Shown here piece by piece: positions 1-10,804 of a stretch of DNA of 64,000 nucleotides (positions within the stretch are counted from its first letter, which is position 1; the number at the start of each line of letters is the position of its first letter). A program made the translations under genes and the position numbers. Origin of the DNA: Negativicutes bacterium (lineage in GTDB: Bacteria > Bacillota_C > Negativicutes > Sporomusales_B > JARLHX01); NCBI GenBank assembly GCA_031292015.1, contig JARLHY010000202.1, positions 62,001-126,000 on the forward strand. Reading direction: 5' to 3'. Below the pieces are notes generated by a model. That model was not told the origin of the DNA and did not search any database. It worked only from the letters and a program-made list of their open reading frames with translations.

Positions 1-1
1 A

Positions 2-166
2 ATTGCCGTCGAGGAAGCAGTACCTTTTTGCTATATCGACTTTCGCCCCGGCTGGCCGGAGGGAGTGCGGATCAGCAAGGAACTGGAGCTCTACCGTCAA
101 CCCTATTGCGGCTGCATATTCAGTGAAAAGGAACGTTATCTGAAACCTGGGAAGGGGTCGGACTGA
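2..166 (+). CDS. queH: Epoxyqueuosine reductase QueH, C-terminal end (partial)
   Basis: Only the last 54 codons are present; the gene begins outside the window. The reading frame ends with the motif YRQPYCGCIFS, the conserved C-terminal signature of QueH (DUF208), which reduces epoxyqueuosine to queuosine in tRNA. The paired cysteines of YCGC are expected Fe-S or active-site ligands. Its stop codon overlaps the ATG of the next gene (TGATG), so the two are translationally coupled. queA and tgt of the same pathway follow 1.6 kb downstream, which supports the call. Confidence 0.85.
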   Translation: MAVEEAVPFCYIDFRPGWPEGVRISKELELYRQPYCGCIFSEKERYLKPGKGSD

Positions 167-393
167 TGCTGCCGGAGTTCGATTCGTTCGGCAAAACGTT
201 GATGCTGTTCGGCGTAATTCTGCTCGTGGTCGGGGCGCTGCTTCATTTTGGCGGCAAGCTTACCGGTCTTGGGCGTCTGCCGGGGGATATCCACATCGAG
301 CGGGAAAACTTCAGTTTTTACTTTCCTGTCGTTACCTCGATTCTGCTGAGTGTTATCCTCACCATTCTTCTCAATATTTTCAGCAGGCGTTAA
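166..393 (+). CDS. DUF2905 family small membrane protein
   Basis: A 75-residue protein with two hydrophobic segments (about residues 12-28 and 52-70). Between them is the conserved stretch LGRLPGDIHIERENFSFYFP, which identifies DUF2905. The function is unknown; the family is often found in ruvB/queA/tgt neighbourhoods, as here. It starts at the ATG overlapping the queH stop and is probably an inner-membrane protein with both ends on the same side. Confidence 0.85.
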   Translation: MLPEFDSFGKTLMLFGVILLVVGALLHFGGKLTGLGRLPGDIHIERENFSFYFPVVTSILLSVILTILLNIFSRR

Positions 394-412
394 CGCCAAA
401 GGAGAAGCTGTG

Positions 413-1741
413 ATGAAAAAAGTACTGGTAGGGTTATTGATGCTGCTGGGAGTTTTGTTCGCCACGGTGATTGACGCCGAAGCGGCCGCAGGTCCCATCA
501 TCCGGGTGGGCCTGACCTCCAACCAGATTAACGTCGTCCTGTACGCGGACACTGATTTTACCTTGAGCGACACCGCCACCAGGGAGGTTGTCGGCGAGTT
601 CAAGGCCAGACAGAAGATTGGAGTCTCCGTCAAAAACGGTCAGATCACCTTGAATGGCGCGACCGTGTCCGCCAGGGAGATCGTTGTCGGATCCAAAGAA
701 GGCCCGCCGCAGGCAATCAATGTCAACAACCATATTTACCGCGGTGAAATCACCATCCATCGCACCAACGGCAAAACCGGCCTGACGGTGGTGGATACCC
801 TGCCTCTGGAAGAATACCTCTATGGCGTCCTTCCCAAAGAAATCGCTCCCGACTGGCCGGCAGAGGCCATGAAGGCCCAGGCGGTGGCGGCCAGGACCTA
901 CGCTCTTTACAGCATGAACAAGTTTGCGTCCGACGGCTATGACGTGAATACCACTACCGACTGCCAGGCTTACGGGGGCTCTGGCATCGAAGACCCGCGC
1001 TCGACCCGCGCCGTCATCGATACCACCGGACTTGTCGTGAAATACCAAGGCCGGCTGATTCCCGCCTACTTCCACAGCGACGGAGGCGGTTACACCGAAA
1101 ACAGCGAAAACGTATGGGGCAGTTATGAACCTTCGCTCCGGGCCGTGGAGGATTACGATCAGAAGTCGCCGCATTTTCGCTGGAAGAAGGAAATGAATCC
1201 CCGCGATCTTGAAGACACCTTGCGGTCGGCCGGTTATGACGTCGGCGCTCTTCAGGCCATCGAACTTTCGTCCCTGAACAAGCCGCCGGTGAACTCGCCG
1301 GACCGGGGAGTATCCGGCCGGGTCAAAACCGTCCGCTTTATCGGCTCAACCTCCAGCGTCGAGGTCAGCGGCAGCAAACTGCGCACCATTCTCGGCCTGG
1401 ACAGTACCTTGTTTGATATCAAGGTTGTTCTGCCAACCGACAAATTTGTCGATGTAGATATTGTAGACTCTTACGGTTCGATGGATACCAAGCGGATCGA
1501 CATCAATGTTCCTCCCCAGACCGAACCGAATCTGTTCACAGATAAATCCACCATCCGCCGCATCGGCGGAAGGCCCGGTGAGACCGTGCTCTTCTCCGGC
1601 TACGGCTGGGGCCATGGCTTAGGCCTTTCCCAGTGGGGTGCCAAGGCCATGGCTGAAAAGGCTCCTGCCGGGAATACGGCATATTTCCAGGAGATATTGA
1701 AACACTATTATACAGGTGTGGACATTCAGAAAGCTTACTAA
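413..1741 (+). CDS. SpoIID/LytB domain protein
   Basis: A 442-residue exported protein. An N-terminal hydrophobic signal ([19 protein letters not shown]) is followed by a mixed N-terminal region and then the SpoIID domain. Its signature is [20 protein letters not shown], followed by [14 protein letters not shown] and, near the end, [15 protein letters not shown]. SpoIID proteins are lytic transglycosylases acting on denuded glycan strands during engulfment. This one is longer than typical SpoIID and lies in the queA/tgt operon, so it may be a SpoIID-like paralogue rather than the engulfment enzyme. The ATG at 413 is chosen because GGAG lies 8 bases upstream. Confidence 0.85.
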   Translation: MKKVLVGLLMLLGVLFATVIDAEAAAGPIIRVGLTSNQINVVLYADTDFTLSDTATREVVGEFKARQKIGVSVKNGQITLNGATVSAREIVVGSKEGPPQAINVNNHIYRGEITIHRTNGKTGLTVVDTLPLEEYLYGVLPKEIAPDWPAEAMKAQAVAARTYALYSMNKFASDGYDVNTTTDCQAYGGSGIEDPRSTRAVIDTTGLVVKYQGRLIPAYFHSDGGGYTENSENVWGSYEPSLRAVEDYDQKSPHFRWKKEMNPRDLEDTLRSAGYDVGALQAIELSSLNKPPVNSPDRGVSGRVKTVRFIGSTSSVEVSGSKLRTILGLDSTLFDIKVVLPTDKFVDVDIVDSYGSMDTKRIDINVPPQTEPNLFTDKSTIRRIGGRPGETVLFSGYGWGHGLGLSQWGAKAMAEKAPAGNTAYFQEILKHYYTGVDIQKAY

Positions 1742-1752
1742 GGGGCGCTTCC

Positions 1753-3913
<2,161 letters not shown>

Positions 3914-3972
3914 AGGATTTAGCCTCATGGCGTTGAATATATCGGAATGAATATTTTAGGGAGGTGAATCAC

Positions 3973-4272
3973 TTGGCAATTCCAGAAGACATTCTACAAA
4001 TCGTAAATGCATCCTGGCCTTTTTTGTTAATGATGGTGATTTTCTATTTTCTCTTCTACCGGCCGCAGAAGAAAGAGCAGAAGAAACGCAACGACCTTTT
4101 GAACAGCCTGAAAAAAGGCGAACGGGTCATTACCGCCGGCGGAGTCTACGGCACCATCACCGCTCTGACCGAAAAGACGGTTACCCTGAAAGTGGCCGAA
4201 AAGGTCGAGATCGAGTTTTCCCGGAGCGCGATTTCCAGTTTCCAAAATCCGAACAAAGGCAGCGACAAGTAA
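3973..4272 (+). CDS. yajC: Preprotein translocase subunit YajC
   Basis: A small single-span inner-membrane protein with hydrophobic residues about 15-32 ending in FYFLFYRPQKKEQKK, the YajC signature. A soluble domain with KKGERVITAGGVYGTI follows. YajC is an auxiliary SecYEG partner with SecDF, encoded 2.4 kb downstream. TTG at 3973 is chosen because the SD GGGAGG ends 8 bases before it; a GTG at 3964 lies inside that SD. Confidence 0.93.
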   Translation: MAIPEDILQIVNASWPFLLMMVIFYFLFYRPQKKEQKKRNDLLNSLKKGERVITAGGVYGTITALTEKTVTLKVAEKVEIEFSRSAISSFQNPNKGSDK

Positions 4273-4275
4273 GCT

Positions 4276-4872
4276 GTGCTGGAAACGGTAGATGCGGCCA
4301 AACAGCGGCTGCGCCGGGAAATGCTCCAGCGGCGGCGCGCCCTTTCTCCAGCTGCGGTGGCCGCCGGCAGCGACCGGATAGCCGGCTGTTTACAGACCTG
4401 GCCGCCATATCTTGCGGCAACTACGGTCATGTTCTATCTGGCAATGCCGGACGAGCCTCAGACCGACTTGATGATTAACGACGCCATCCAGCGGGGCAAA
4501 CAGGTCTGTGTGCCGCTGCTCACCCCGAAATACGGTGAAATGACCGCAGCCCGGATTGAAAGCCTGGCTGACCTGGTGACAGGCCGGCTGGGACTCAGGA
4601 TGCCTGACCCGGCCAGCGCCCGGATGATCGAGCCCGCCGACATCGACCTTGTGGTTGTGCCGGGAGTGGCCTTCGACGCAGCTGGCAACAGGCTCGGCAT
4701 GGGGGCAGGCTACTACGACCGTTTTCTGGTCGAAAACCGCCACGGCACCTATCTCGGCCTGGCCTGGTCCTTTCAACTTACCGAAAAGCTTCCCAGTGAT
4801 GAACACGACATAAGCATGCACTATCTGTTGACGGAAGGTGGCTTTTTATCCTGCGGCGCCGGCCAGGGATGA
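4276..4872 (+). CDS. 5-formyltetrahydrofolate cyclo-ligase
   Basis: A 198-residue protein of the MTHFS/YgfA family that converts 5-formyl-THF to 5,10-methenyl-THF with ATP. Supporting motifs are the N-terminal AKQRLRREMLQRRRAL, the DLVVVPGVAFDAAGNRLGMG loop and GYYDRFL near the C-terminus. It starts at GTG, 3 bases after yajC. No good SD is visible, so translation is probably coupled. In some bacteria this gene is linked to 6S RNA; here the 6S RNA gene is 25 kb away. Confidence 0.92.
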   Translation: MLETVDAAKQRLRREMLQRRRALSPAAVAAGSDRIAGCLQTWPPYLAATTVMFYLAMPDEPQTDLMINDAIQRGKQVCVPLLTPKYGEMTAARIESLADLVTGRLGLRMPDPASARMIEPADIDLVVVPGVAFDAAGNRLGMGAGYYDRFLVENRHGTYLGLAWSFQLTEKLPSDEHDISMHYLLTEGGFLSCGAGQG

Positions 4873-4902
4873 CTGTCTGGCGGCAGGCCGGCAGGAACGC
4901 TT

Positions 4903-5607
4903 ATGGAGATTAAAATTGGTATCGCCAAAATTAATAAATACGCGGTGGCCGATTGCGGAGATAGTGTAGAAGTGGCAGAACGACCACGGGGTGGTATTTC
5001 TGCCATTTTAGCTGACGGGCAGGGCAGCGGCAAGGCGGCCAAGATCACCAGCAGCCTGGTGGTCGCCCGCGCTGCGTCACTGATCGCCGAAGGGGCGAGG
5101 GACGGGGCCGTGGCCCGCGCAGTACATGACTATCTCTACACCGTCAAGGACGGCAAAGTATCCTCCACTCTCACCATCCTCAGCGCCGATCTTGACACCG
5201 AGACCCTGGTTTTTTCCCGCAATTCCAACTGCCCGGTTCTGGTGAAGGGCGAGTACGGCATCGAAAGCTACGCCGAAGAGGTCAACTCCATCGGGGTCCA
5301 CAAACATATGAAACCGCTGATGAATCAAATACCCCTCGAAGTGGGAACAATTGTTGTAACGTACTCTGACGGCATTCAGGCGGCCGGCAGGAAACGGAGC
5401 AACATTATGCAGCAGGACATAATCTACCGCTACCTTAATGAAAATCAACCCGAAGACGTCGATTTTATCGCCCAGTCCATCCTCGAATACGCCCTGGAAC
5501 TTGACGAGTACCGGGCCGGAGACGACATGACCGTTGTGGCCATGGGGATTTCCGGCAGGGAACAGTCCTACAAGATTCAGCGGATCAGCGTTTCTTTTCC
5601 GTACTGA
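4903..5607 (+). CDS. SpoIIE-type (PP2C-like) serine phosphatase domain protein
   Basis: A 234-residue soluble protein that is essentially a lone SpoIIE/PP2C domain. It has ISAILADGQGSGKAAKITSS (metal-binding Asp region), SSTLTILSADLDTETL, VVTYSDGIQAAG and GDDMTVVAMGI, the Asp positions expected for a Mn/Mg phosphatase. No sensor or membrane segment is present. The next two genes encode a P-loop protein and an HD-domain protein in tight succession, suggesting one signalling unit. The substrate is unknown; an anti-anti-sigma factor is possible by family analogy only. Confidence 0.85.
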   Translation: MEIKIGIAKINKYAVADCGDSVEVAERPRGGISAILADGQGSGKAAKITSSLVVARAASLIAEGARDGAVARAVHDYLYTVKDGKVSSTLTILSADLDTETLVFSRNSNCPVLVKGEYGIESYAEEVNSIGVHKHMKPLMNQIPLEVGTIVVTYSDGIQAAGRKRSNIMQQDIIYRYLNENQPEDVDFIAQSILEYALELDEYRAGDDMTVVAMGISGREQSYKIQRISVSFPY

Positions 5608-5619
5608 GAGGGTGATACC

Positions 5620-6000
5620 ATGCGGGTAGTAATCTGCGGCGTATGCGTGGCAGGCAAGACCACCCTGGTGAGCCGCCTGCGCGAGCTCGGCGTTGAGGCG
5701 TATAACGTCGCACAGGAACATTCCGGTGTCAGCACACTTTGGCGGAAAAAATGCCCCGACGTGCTGGTGATGCTGGATGTCACCCTGCCGGTCATTCGGA
5801 CGAGGCGCGACGTTCCCTGGGGTGAGGAACGGCTGGTGGTGCAGCGGGAGCGCCTGCGCGACGCGCGGGTTCACGCCGACCTTTATATCCAGACCGATCC
5901 CCTCAGCCGTGAAGAAGTGGTAGAACAGGTTCTTGCTCATCTGAAGGGGCGAAACGACCATGTCAGCAATCACTGTAGCCAATCTGAAACAAGACCATGA
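5620..6000 (+). CDS. Small P-loop nucleotide-binding protein, unknown function
   Basis: A 126-residue protein beginning MRVVICGVCVAGKTTLVSRL, a clear Walker A (GVCVAGKTT). A hydrophobic strand DVLVMLDVTLPVIRTRR could act as Walker B, followed by a C-terminal helix. It resembles minimal kinase-like P-loop proteins, but I cannot name a family. Its last 41 bp overlap the start of the HD-domain gene, and it begins 12 bp after the phosphatase gene, so co-translation is likely. Confidence 0.75.
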   Translation: MRVVICGVCVAGKTTLVSRLRELGVEAYNVAQEHSGVSTLWRKKCPDVLVMLDVTLPVIRTRRDVPWGEERLVVQRERLRDARVHADLYIQTDPLSREEVVEQVLAHLKGRNDHVSNHCSQSETRP

Positions 6001-6625
6001 AGTAAGAGTCTATCTCGCCAGCGGTACCGAATACTTGAGCCGGCTGGGATTTACCGAACACGGCCACCGGCACGCCTCACTGGTTTCCGGTTTTGCCAAG
6101 CGGGTGCTGGAAAGCCTCCGCTTCGATGAGCGGGACTGTGAACTGGCCGGTATTGCCGGCTATCTGCACGATGTGGCCAACATGGTCAACCGTTACAATC
6201 ATGGCGGCACCGGCGCCCTTATGGCGTACAACATCCTTGTGCGGCTGGGTATGCCGCCGGAAGAGATCGCCCTGGTGGTGTCAGCCATCGGCAACCATGA
6301 GGAAGAGCGCGGCAACGCCATCAATCATGTCGCGTCAGCCCTGATTCTGGCCGACAAGTCCGATGTTCACCGCAGCCGGGTGACTAATAAGGATTTCGCC
6401 AAATTCGAAATTCACGACCGGGTCAACTACGCTGCCGAAAGCAGTGAGCTCTTAATCGACAAAGAACAGGAGACCATCACTCTTAAGCTGGTCATCGACA
6501 CCGACATCTGCCCGGTTATGGAGTATTTTGAAATTTTTCTCGACCGGATGGTCATGTGCCGGCGAGCCGCTGAATTTTTGCACTGCCGGTTCAAGCTGGT
6601 GATCAACGAAAATGAGCTGTTATAG
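5960..6625 (+). CDS. HD-domain phosphohydrolase-like protein
   Basis: A 221-residue protein with HRHASLVSGFAKRVL, then the metal-binding GYLHDVANMVNRYNHGG (HD at about residue 70) and IGNHEEERGN followed by ILADKSDVHRSRV, the order expected of HD hydrolases. The C-terminal 70 residues match nothing I recognise. It is the last gene of the phosphatase/P-loop/HD trio. A nucleotide or phosphoester substrate is likely by family. The next transcript (secDF) starts from its own promoter. Confidence 0.82.
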   Translation: MSAITVANLKQDHEVRVYLASGTEYLSRLGFTEHGHRHASLVSGFAKRVLESLRFDERDCELAGIAGYLHDVANMVNRYNHGGTGALMAYNILVRLGMPPEEIALVVSAIGNHEEERGNAINHVASALILADKSDVHRSRVTNKDFAKFEIHDRVNYAAESSELLIDKEQETITLKLVIDTDICPVMEYFEIFLDRMVMCRRAAEFLHCRFKLVINENELL

Positions 6626-6639
6626 CCTGCTTCCCTTCA

Positions 6640-6669
6640 TTGACACGGTAACGGCTGAGCGGCTATAAT
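6640..6669 (+). promoter_or_regulatory. Sigma-A promoter for secDF
   Basis: Perfect TTGACA (6640-6645) and TATAAT (6664-6669) are separated by 18 bp, 43 bp before the secD start codon and right after the HD gene stop. Confidence 0.85.
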
Positions 6670-6711
6670 AAATTTTGGTGCATTACAGACTTAGGAATGG
6701 AGGAGAAATCC

Positions 6712-7917
6712 TTGAGACTAGGTAATTTGACAAAATTTGCGGTTGTCGCTCTGGCAATTTTAGTGATCTTCGGAGTGTACATATCCCCGCTGGCCTTGTC
6801 TATTAAACAGGGCCTCGACCTGCAGGGCGGCACCCATGTGGTCATGGAGGCCGTCGACACCCCGGACGCCCCGGTGAATGAAGACGCCATGCAACGGGCG
6901 GTCAAGGTCATCGAGCGCCGGGTCAACGAACTGGGACTTACCGAACCCATCATCCAGCGCCAGGGTGATCGCCGGATCATCGTGGAACTGCCGGGGGTCA
7001 AAGATCCCGAGTCAGCCATTGCCCTGATCGGTAAAACCGCGCTGCTGGAATTCAAGGACATGAGCGGCGCGACCGTGCTTACAGGTAAAGACCTCAAGGA
7101 CGCCAAGGCTCAGATCGACGCCCAGAACCGCAACCTTGTCGCTCTGGAATTTACCGATGAAGGCGGCAAGAAATTCGCCGACCTCACCGCCAAGAATGTC
7201 GGTAAACAGATCGGCATTCTGCTGGACGGCCAGATGTTGACCAATCCGGTGGTAAACGAACCTATTCCCAACGGCAAAGCCATCATCACAGGCAACCGGA
7301 CCATTGAAGAAGCCCAGCAGATCGCTCTGCTTCTGCGTTCGGGCGCTCTGCCGGTGAAGCTGGATATCATCGAAACCAGGACCGTCGGCCCGACTCTCGG
7401 CCAGGACTCCAAGGACAAGAGCGCCGTGGCTTTCGCCATAGCCGTTGTCGCCATCGTCGTATTCATGCTGCTGTTCTACCGCTTGTCCGGTTTGGTCGCC
7501 AACATCGCCCTGGTCCTGTACGTCATGCTGCTGCTGCTGTCGCTGAAAATGCTCAACGCCACTCTGACCCTGCCCGGTATCGCCGGCATTATTTTGTCGA
7601 TGGGCATGGCAGTGGATGCCAATGTGCTTATATTTGAACGCTTCAAAGAAGAATACCGCTCAGGAAAAACCCTGCGGGCCGCCATGGATGCCGGCTTCGC
7701 CCGTGCTTTCAACACGATCATCGACTCCAACACCACCACCTTTATTGCCGCGGTTGTGCTTTTCTTCATGGGGACAGGCCCGATCAAGGGCTTTGCCATT
7801 ACCCTTGGCCTTGGCATTATCCTTGGCCTGTTCACTGCAGTTACCATTACCAGGTTTTTACTAAAAACGTTGATGAATGCCAATCTTTTCAAGAGCGGCA
7901 AAATCTTCGGGGCATAG
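6712..7917 (+). CDS. secD: Protein translocase subunit SecD
   Basis: A membrane subunit of the SecDF complex that uses proton motive force to complete export. An N-terminal span is followed by the periplasmic domain starting KQGLDLQGGTHVVMEAVD. GALPVKLDIIETRTVGPTLG and a C-terminal block of about five spans with GMAVDANVLIFERFKEE complete the SecD hallmarks. It is about 401 residues long. TTG at 6712 is chosen because the SD GGAGG ends 8 bases before it; the ATG at 6697 overlaps that SD. Confidence 0.96.
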   Translation: MRLGNLTKFAVVALAILVIFGVYISPLALSIKQGLDLQGGTHVVMEAVDTPDAPVNEDAMQRAVKVIERRVNELGLTEPIIQRQGDRRIIVELPGVKDPESAIALIGKTALLEFKDMSGATVLTGKDLKDAKAQIDAQNRNLVALEFTDEGGKKFADLTAKNVGKQIGILLDGQMLTNPVVNEPIPNGKAIITGNRTIEEAQQIALLLRSGALPVKLDIIETRTVGPTLGQDSKDKSAVAFAIAVVAIVVFMLLFYRLSGLVANIALVLYVMLLLLSLKMLNATLTLPGIAGIILSMGMAVDANVLIFERFKEEYRSGKTLRAAMDAGFARAFNTIIDSNTTTFIAAVVLFFMGTGPIKGFAITLGLGIILGLFTAVTITRFLLKTLMNANLFKSGKIFGA

Positions 7918-7930
7918 GGGGTGGATGAAA

Positions 7931-8842
7931 ATGACAGCTAAATTTGATATTATCGGACGACGCTACTGGTTTTTCTTGCTCTCGGCCCTGATTCTCGTAC
8001 CCGGCCTTGTCTCCATCGCTCTTCAGGGCTTCAATCTTGGTATCGATTTTACCGGCGGCACGTTGCTCGACCTCCGGTTCGCCAGACCGGTGACGGTTGC
8101 CGAAGTACGGGACGTACTGAAAGACGTCCAGTTGGAAGGCAGCACCATTCAGCTGGCCGCTACCAGTCAGGGAGAAGCATCTCCCAATGTGTTCATCCGC
8201 ACACGGGTCCTTGATGAGACCGAGCGCGTCGCAGTGCTCAAAGACCTTGGGAAAATCGGCAACTATGATGTCCTGAGGGTGGAGAAAGTCGGCGCCATCA
8301 TCGGCTCTGAGCTGGAACGGCAGGCCCTCATCGCCCTGGCCGTTTCCTGGCTGATCATGATCGGCTATATCAGCTGGCGTTTTGAGTTCAAGTTCGCCGT
8401 CTCCGGCGTTCTGGCCATTTTTCACGACATCATCGTGGTGCTCGGGTTATTCTCCCTGCTCCACAAGGAAGTCGACGCCTCCTTTGTCGCCGCCATCCTG
8501 ACCATCGCCGGCTATTCCATCAACGACACCATCGTTATCTTTGACCGGATCAGGGAAAACCTGAAAACCCGTAAAAAGACCGAGACTGTCCAGGAGTTGG
8601 TTAACCGCAGCATCTGGCAGACCATGACCCGGTCGATTTACACCGTCCTTACCGTGTTGTTCGCTGTCGCATCACTGTTTTTCTTCGGCGGCGAGACCAC
8701 CAAGAATTTTGCCCTGGCTCTTCTGATTGGCTTTACCAGCGGTGCCTACTCCTCCATATTCAACGCCAGCCCCATCTGGGTTACCTGGAAAGAATGGGAA
8801 GAACGCCGCCGGCTCTCGGTGCGGACCAAAGGCGCGAAATAA
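7931..8842 (+). CDS. secF: Protein translocase subunit SecF
   Basis: A 303-residue partner of SecD. Motifs are FNLGIDFTGGTLLDLRF after the first span, GAIIGSELERQALIALAVSW, and YSINDTIVIFDRIRENLK in the C-terminal membrane block. It starts at ATG 7931 with the SD AGGGGGTG 7 bases upstream; an ATG at 7925 is too close to the SD. It begins 13 bp after secD, and a strong terminator follows. Confidence 0.96.
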   Translation: MTAKFDIIGRRYWFFLLSALILVPGLVSIALQGFNLGIDFTGGTLLDLRFARPVTVAEVRDVLKDVQLEGSTIQLAATSQGEASPNVFIRTRVLDETERVAVLKDLGKIGNYDVLRVEKVGAIIGSELERQALIALAVSWLIMIGYISWRFEFKFAVSGVLAIFHDIIVVLGLFSLLHKEVDASFVAAILTIAGYSINDTIVIFDRIRENLKTRKKTETVQELVNRSIWQTMTRSIYTVLTVLFAVASLFFFGGETTKNFALALLIGFTSGAYSSIFNASPIWVTWKEWEERRRLSVRTKGAK

Positions 8843-8859
8843 AACGAATACTGTCGACC

Positions 8860-8893
8860 GACAGGCCGGGGGAAACCCCGGCCTGTCATTTTA
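8860..8893 (+). terminator. Intrinsic terminator of secDF
   Basis: A 12-bp perfect stem GACAGGCCGGGG / CCCCGGCCTGTC closed by a GAAA tetraloop (8872-8875) and followed by ATTTTATT. Confidence 0.9.
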
Positions 8894-8911
8894 TTGAGAA
8901 ACCTATTTTTC

Positions 8912-8950
8912 CAGGCCGCTTGCGTCACCCTTGGAGATGCGCGACGGCCT
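8912..8950 (+). repeat. 5' fragment of the structured intergenic element
   Basis: It carries CAGGCCG (8912-8918) and AGATGCGCGACGGCC (8935-8949), matching the left half of the copies at 14514 and 46747. The flank TGAGAAACCTATTTT (8894-8908) recurs exactly just left of the 46747 copy. The 3' half is absent; a stray TAGCAAT lies at 8988-8994. Confidence 0.5.
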
Positions 8951-9012
8951 TAAATTTTTCACCATCTTGATATGCTCCTAATATCATAGTAGCAATAAAG
9001 GTGGTGGAATCT

Positions 9013-10083
9013 ATGGGGACACTTTTGCCGGCCATCTCCCTGGCCATCGTCCACATTGCTGGTGACAACGCCGGCGTCGTTCCAGACGCAGCAGCCCTGT
9101 GCGGGGCCGATATCTATATCGTGACCGTCATCGCCTACATGGTTATTGGGGTGCTGATCTCCGCCCTGTGCGCCTGGGTCGGTGCCTGTTCCGGTTTTGA
9201 GCTGGGCGTACTGGTAAGACGCCAATACGGCTGTCCCGGGAAAAAGCTTCTGGCTGTCGCTATTTTGGTTGTATCGATTCCTGCCAGCGCTTTGACCGGC
9301 GGGTACTTCTGCGGCTGGCTTGTGCACGGGTTGACCGGATTGCCTCAGCCGCTGGCCGCGCTGCTTTGTCTGGCTGTTTTTACCCTGCTGGCGGCAGGAA
9401 ACTGGGATGAATTGTTGGCTGTATCCGGTTATGGTTCACTCTTGATGGTGCCGATGGTGCTGGTGCTGTTCCTGGCCGGAGACACGACGGCGGCTCTGCC
9501 GGAACGCCCGGCGGGAAACATCGACTGGCTGCTGGTTCTGGCTTTGGCCAGCTATAATAGCGGCGGCATGCGGCCGCTGCTGGTCACGGAAGCAGCGGCC
9601 TACCTGATGAAAAGGGGGCGGCGGGCGGTACTGCTGGCCATTGCCGCAAAAGCGCTGGAAGGCATCATCACGGTGATCATGGCTCAGGTCGTTATTTCGG
9701 CCGGAGCCCATGGACCGCTGGCTTTGTCAGCCGCGGCGGAAAAACTTCTCGGGCCGGCAGGCGGAATACTTTTCGACTGCAGTCTGTTATGCGTCTTCCT
9801 CAACACCATGGTTCCGGCGATGATGGTCAACGCCAGGCAGACGGCCAGCCTGACGGGCCTGAAGTTTTGGCCGTCACTGCTGGCGGCGGGAGCTGCGGTC
9901 TGTCTTATCGCCCAGCTCGACTATAAGGGCGTTCTGACCATTATGAGCGGGGCAGGGGTGCTGATGGTCGGAGTTGTTGCATATACCGCCTGTCAGTTAC
10001 ATAAACAGAAAGTCGGTCTAAAGGATAACAAACCCTTCCAGAGTCGGACGATGATCATTGAAAAACCGGAAAACATATCCTAG
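9013..10083 (+). CDS. Multi-pass membrane protein, permease-like (YkvI-like)
   Basis: About 356 residues made up mostly of hydrophobic segments, roughly ten, with a short charged C-terminal tail. The segment order and small-residue-rich first span suggest the amino-acid permease (APC/LeuT-like) fold and resemble YkvI-type proteins; this is a fold-level guess. No substrate can be assigned. ATG 9013 is preferred over GTG 9001 because AAGGTGG lies 8 bases upstream. It stands alone between two terminators. Confidence 0.6.
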   Translation: MGTLLPAISLAIVHIAGDNAGVVPDAAALCGADIYIVTVIAYMVIGVLISALCAWVGACSGFELGVLVRRQYGCPGKKLLAVAILVVSIPASALTGGYFCGWLVHGLTGLPQPLAALLCLAVFTLLAAGNWDELLAVSGYGSLLMVPMVLVLFLAGDTTAALPERPAGNIDWLLVLALASYNSGGMRPLLVTEAAAYLMKRGRRAVLLAIAAKALEGIITVIMAQVVISAGAHGPLALSAAAEKLLGPAGGILFDCSLLCVFLNTMVPAMMVNARQTASLTGLKFWPSLLAAGAAVCLIAQLDYKGVLTIMSGAGVLMVGVVAYTACQLHKQKVGLKDNKPFQSRTMIIEKPENIS

Positions 10084-10105
10084 AGGTTTTAATACTGAGA
10101 AAGAA

Positions 10106-10140
10106 AATCAAGGCCGCCAGGGTGAAGCGGCCTTGATTCT
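10106..10140 (+). terminator. Probable terminator after the permease-like gene
   Basis: A 12-bp perfect stem AATCAAGGCCGC / GCGGCCTTGATT with a 9-base loop. The tail is only weakly T-rich, so efficiency is uncertain. Confidence 0.6.
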
Positions 10141-10229
10141 TCGAGCGGCCAGCAAGAAAATACAATAATGTCTATCGCCGATTTGTTATTATGAAAACAG
10201 AGCAGTCAGAATAGAAAGGAGAACTGACA

Positions 10230-10595
10230 ATGGAGCTACTTGGAGAGATTCTTGTCCGCCGGGAGGTAAACCGGCAGCGGCTGGAAAAAGAAGCCCCCAA
10301 TCTTTTTCAGGGCTTCAATGAATTGATGAAGTACTATTACAAGCCCGGGGCACTGACCCGCCGGGAAAAAGAGCTGATGGCAGTGGCCGCATCGGTGGCC
10401 ACCCGCTGCATCCCCTGTCTGGCTAATCACAGCAATAACGCCGTTGCTGCCGGCGCCACCCGGGAACAGGTTCTTGAGGCCGCCGCCATCGGTGTCGAGT
10501 TCGGCGGCGGACCGTCCTTTGTCGTAGCCCGGGACCAACTGCTGGACATGCTGGATGAAATCGACGCCAGAGTCGCAGCGAAAGGCGAGCGGTAG
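10230..10595 (+). CDS. Carboxymuconolactone decarboxylase / AhpD-like protein
   Basis: A 121-residue protein with TRREKELMAVAASVATRCIPCLANHSNNA, that is Glu followed by CxxCxxxH (CIPCLANH), the AhpD-type peroxidase and thiol active site. GATREQVLEAAAIGVEFGGGPS follows, typical of the CMD domain. It is probably a thiol-dependent redox protein rather than a ring decarboxylase. A strong SD (AAAGGAG) lies 8 bases before the ATG. The gene is monocistronic. Confidence 0.85.
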   Translation: MELLGEILVRREVNRQRLEKEAPNLFQGFNELMKYYYKPGALTRREKELMAVAASVATRCIPCLANHSNNAVAAGATREQVLEAAAIGVEFGGGPSFVVARDQLLDMLDEIDARVAAKGER

Positions 10596-10695
10596 GGTAA
10601 ACAGCAGACTTTTGCCCGACTGAATCCGGAAAATACCGTAGTGACCGATCCTGGTGCGGAACCTGCGTCAAAAAGCCTGACAAAATGATTATTTA

Positions 10696-10724
10696 GGCGG
10701 TTATTTGCCGCCGCTATTTTTTTT
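10696..10724 (+). terminator. Probable terminator after the AhpD-like gene
   Basis: A GGCGG / CCGCC hairpin with a 7-base loop, followed by GCTA and eight T residues. Confidence 0.55.
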
Positions 10725-10804
10725 GCTCCGGCTAAACCGCGTATTAACCCTTCGGGAATCAGTCATAATGAATATAGGGGTCGCGCCGGAAAGGGGAAAC
10801 AGTC

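Noticed and set aside
8965..8986. TGATAT/ATATCA inverted repeat upstream of the permease-like gene as an operator
   Set aside because: The arms are only 6 bp in AT-rich sequence; too short to claim without support.
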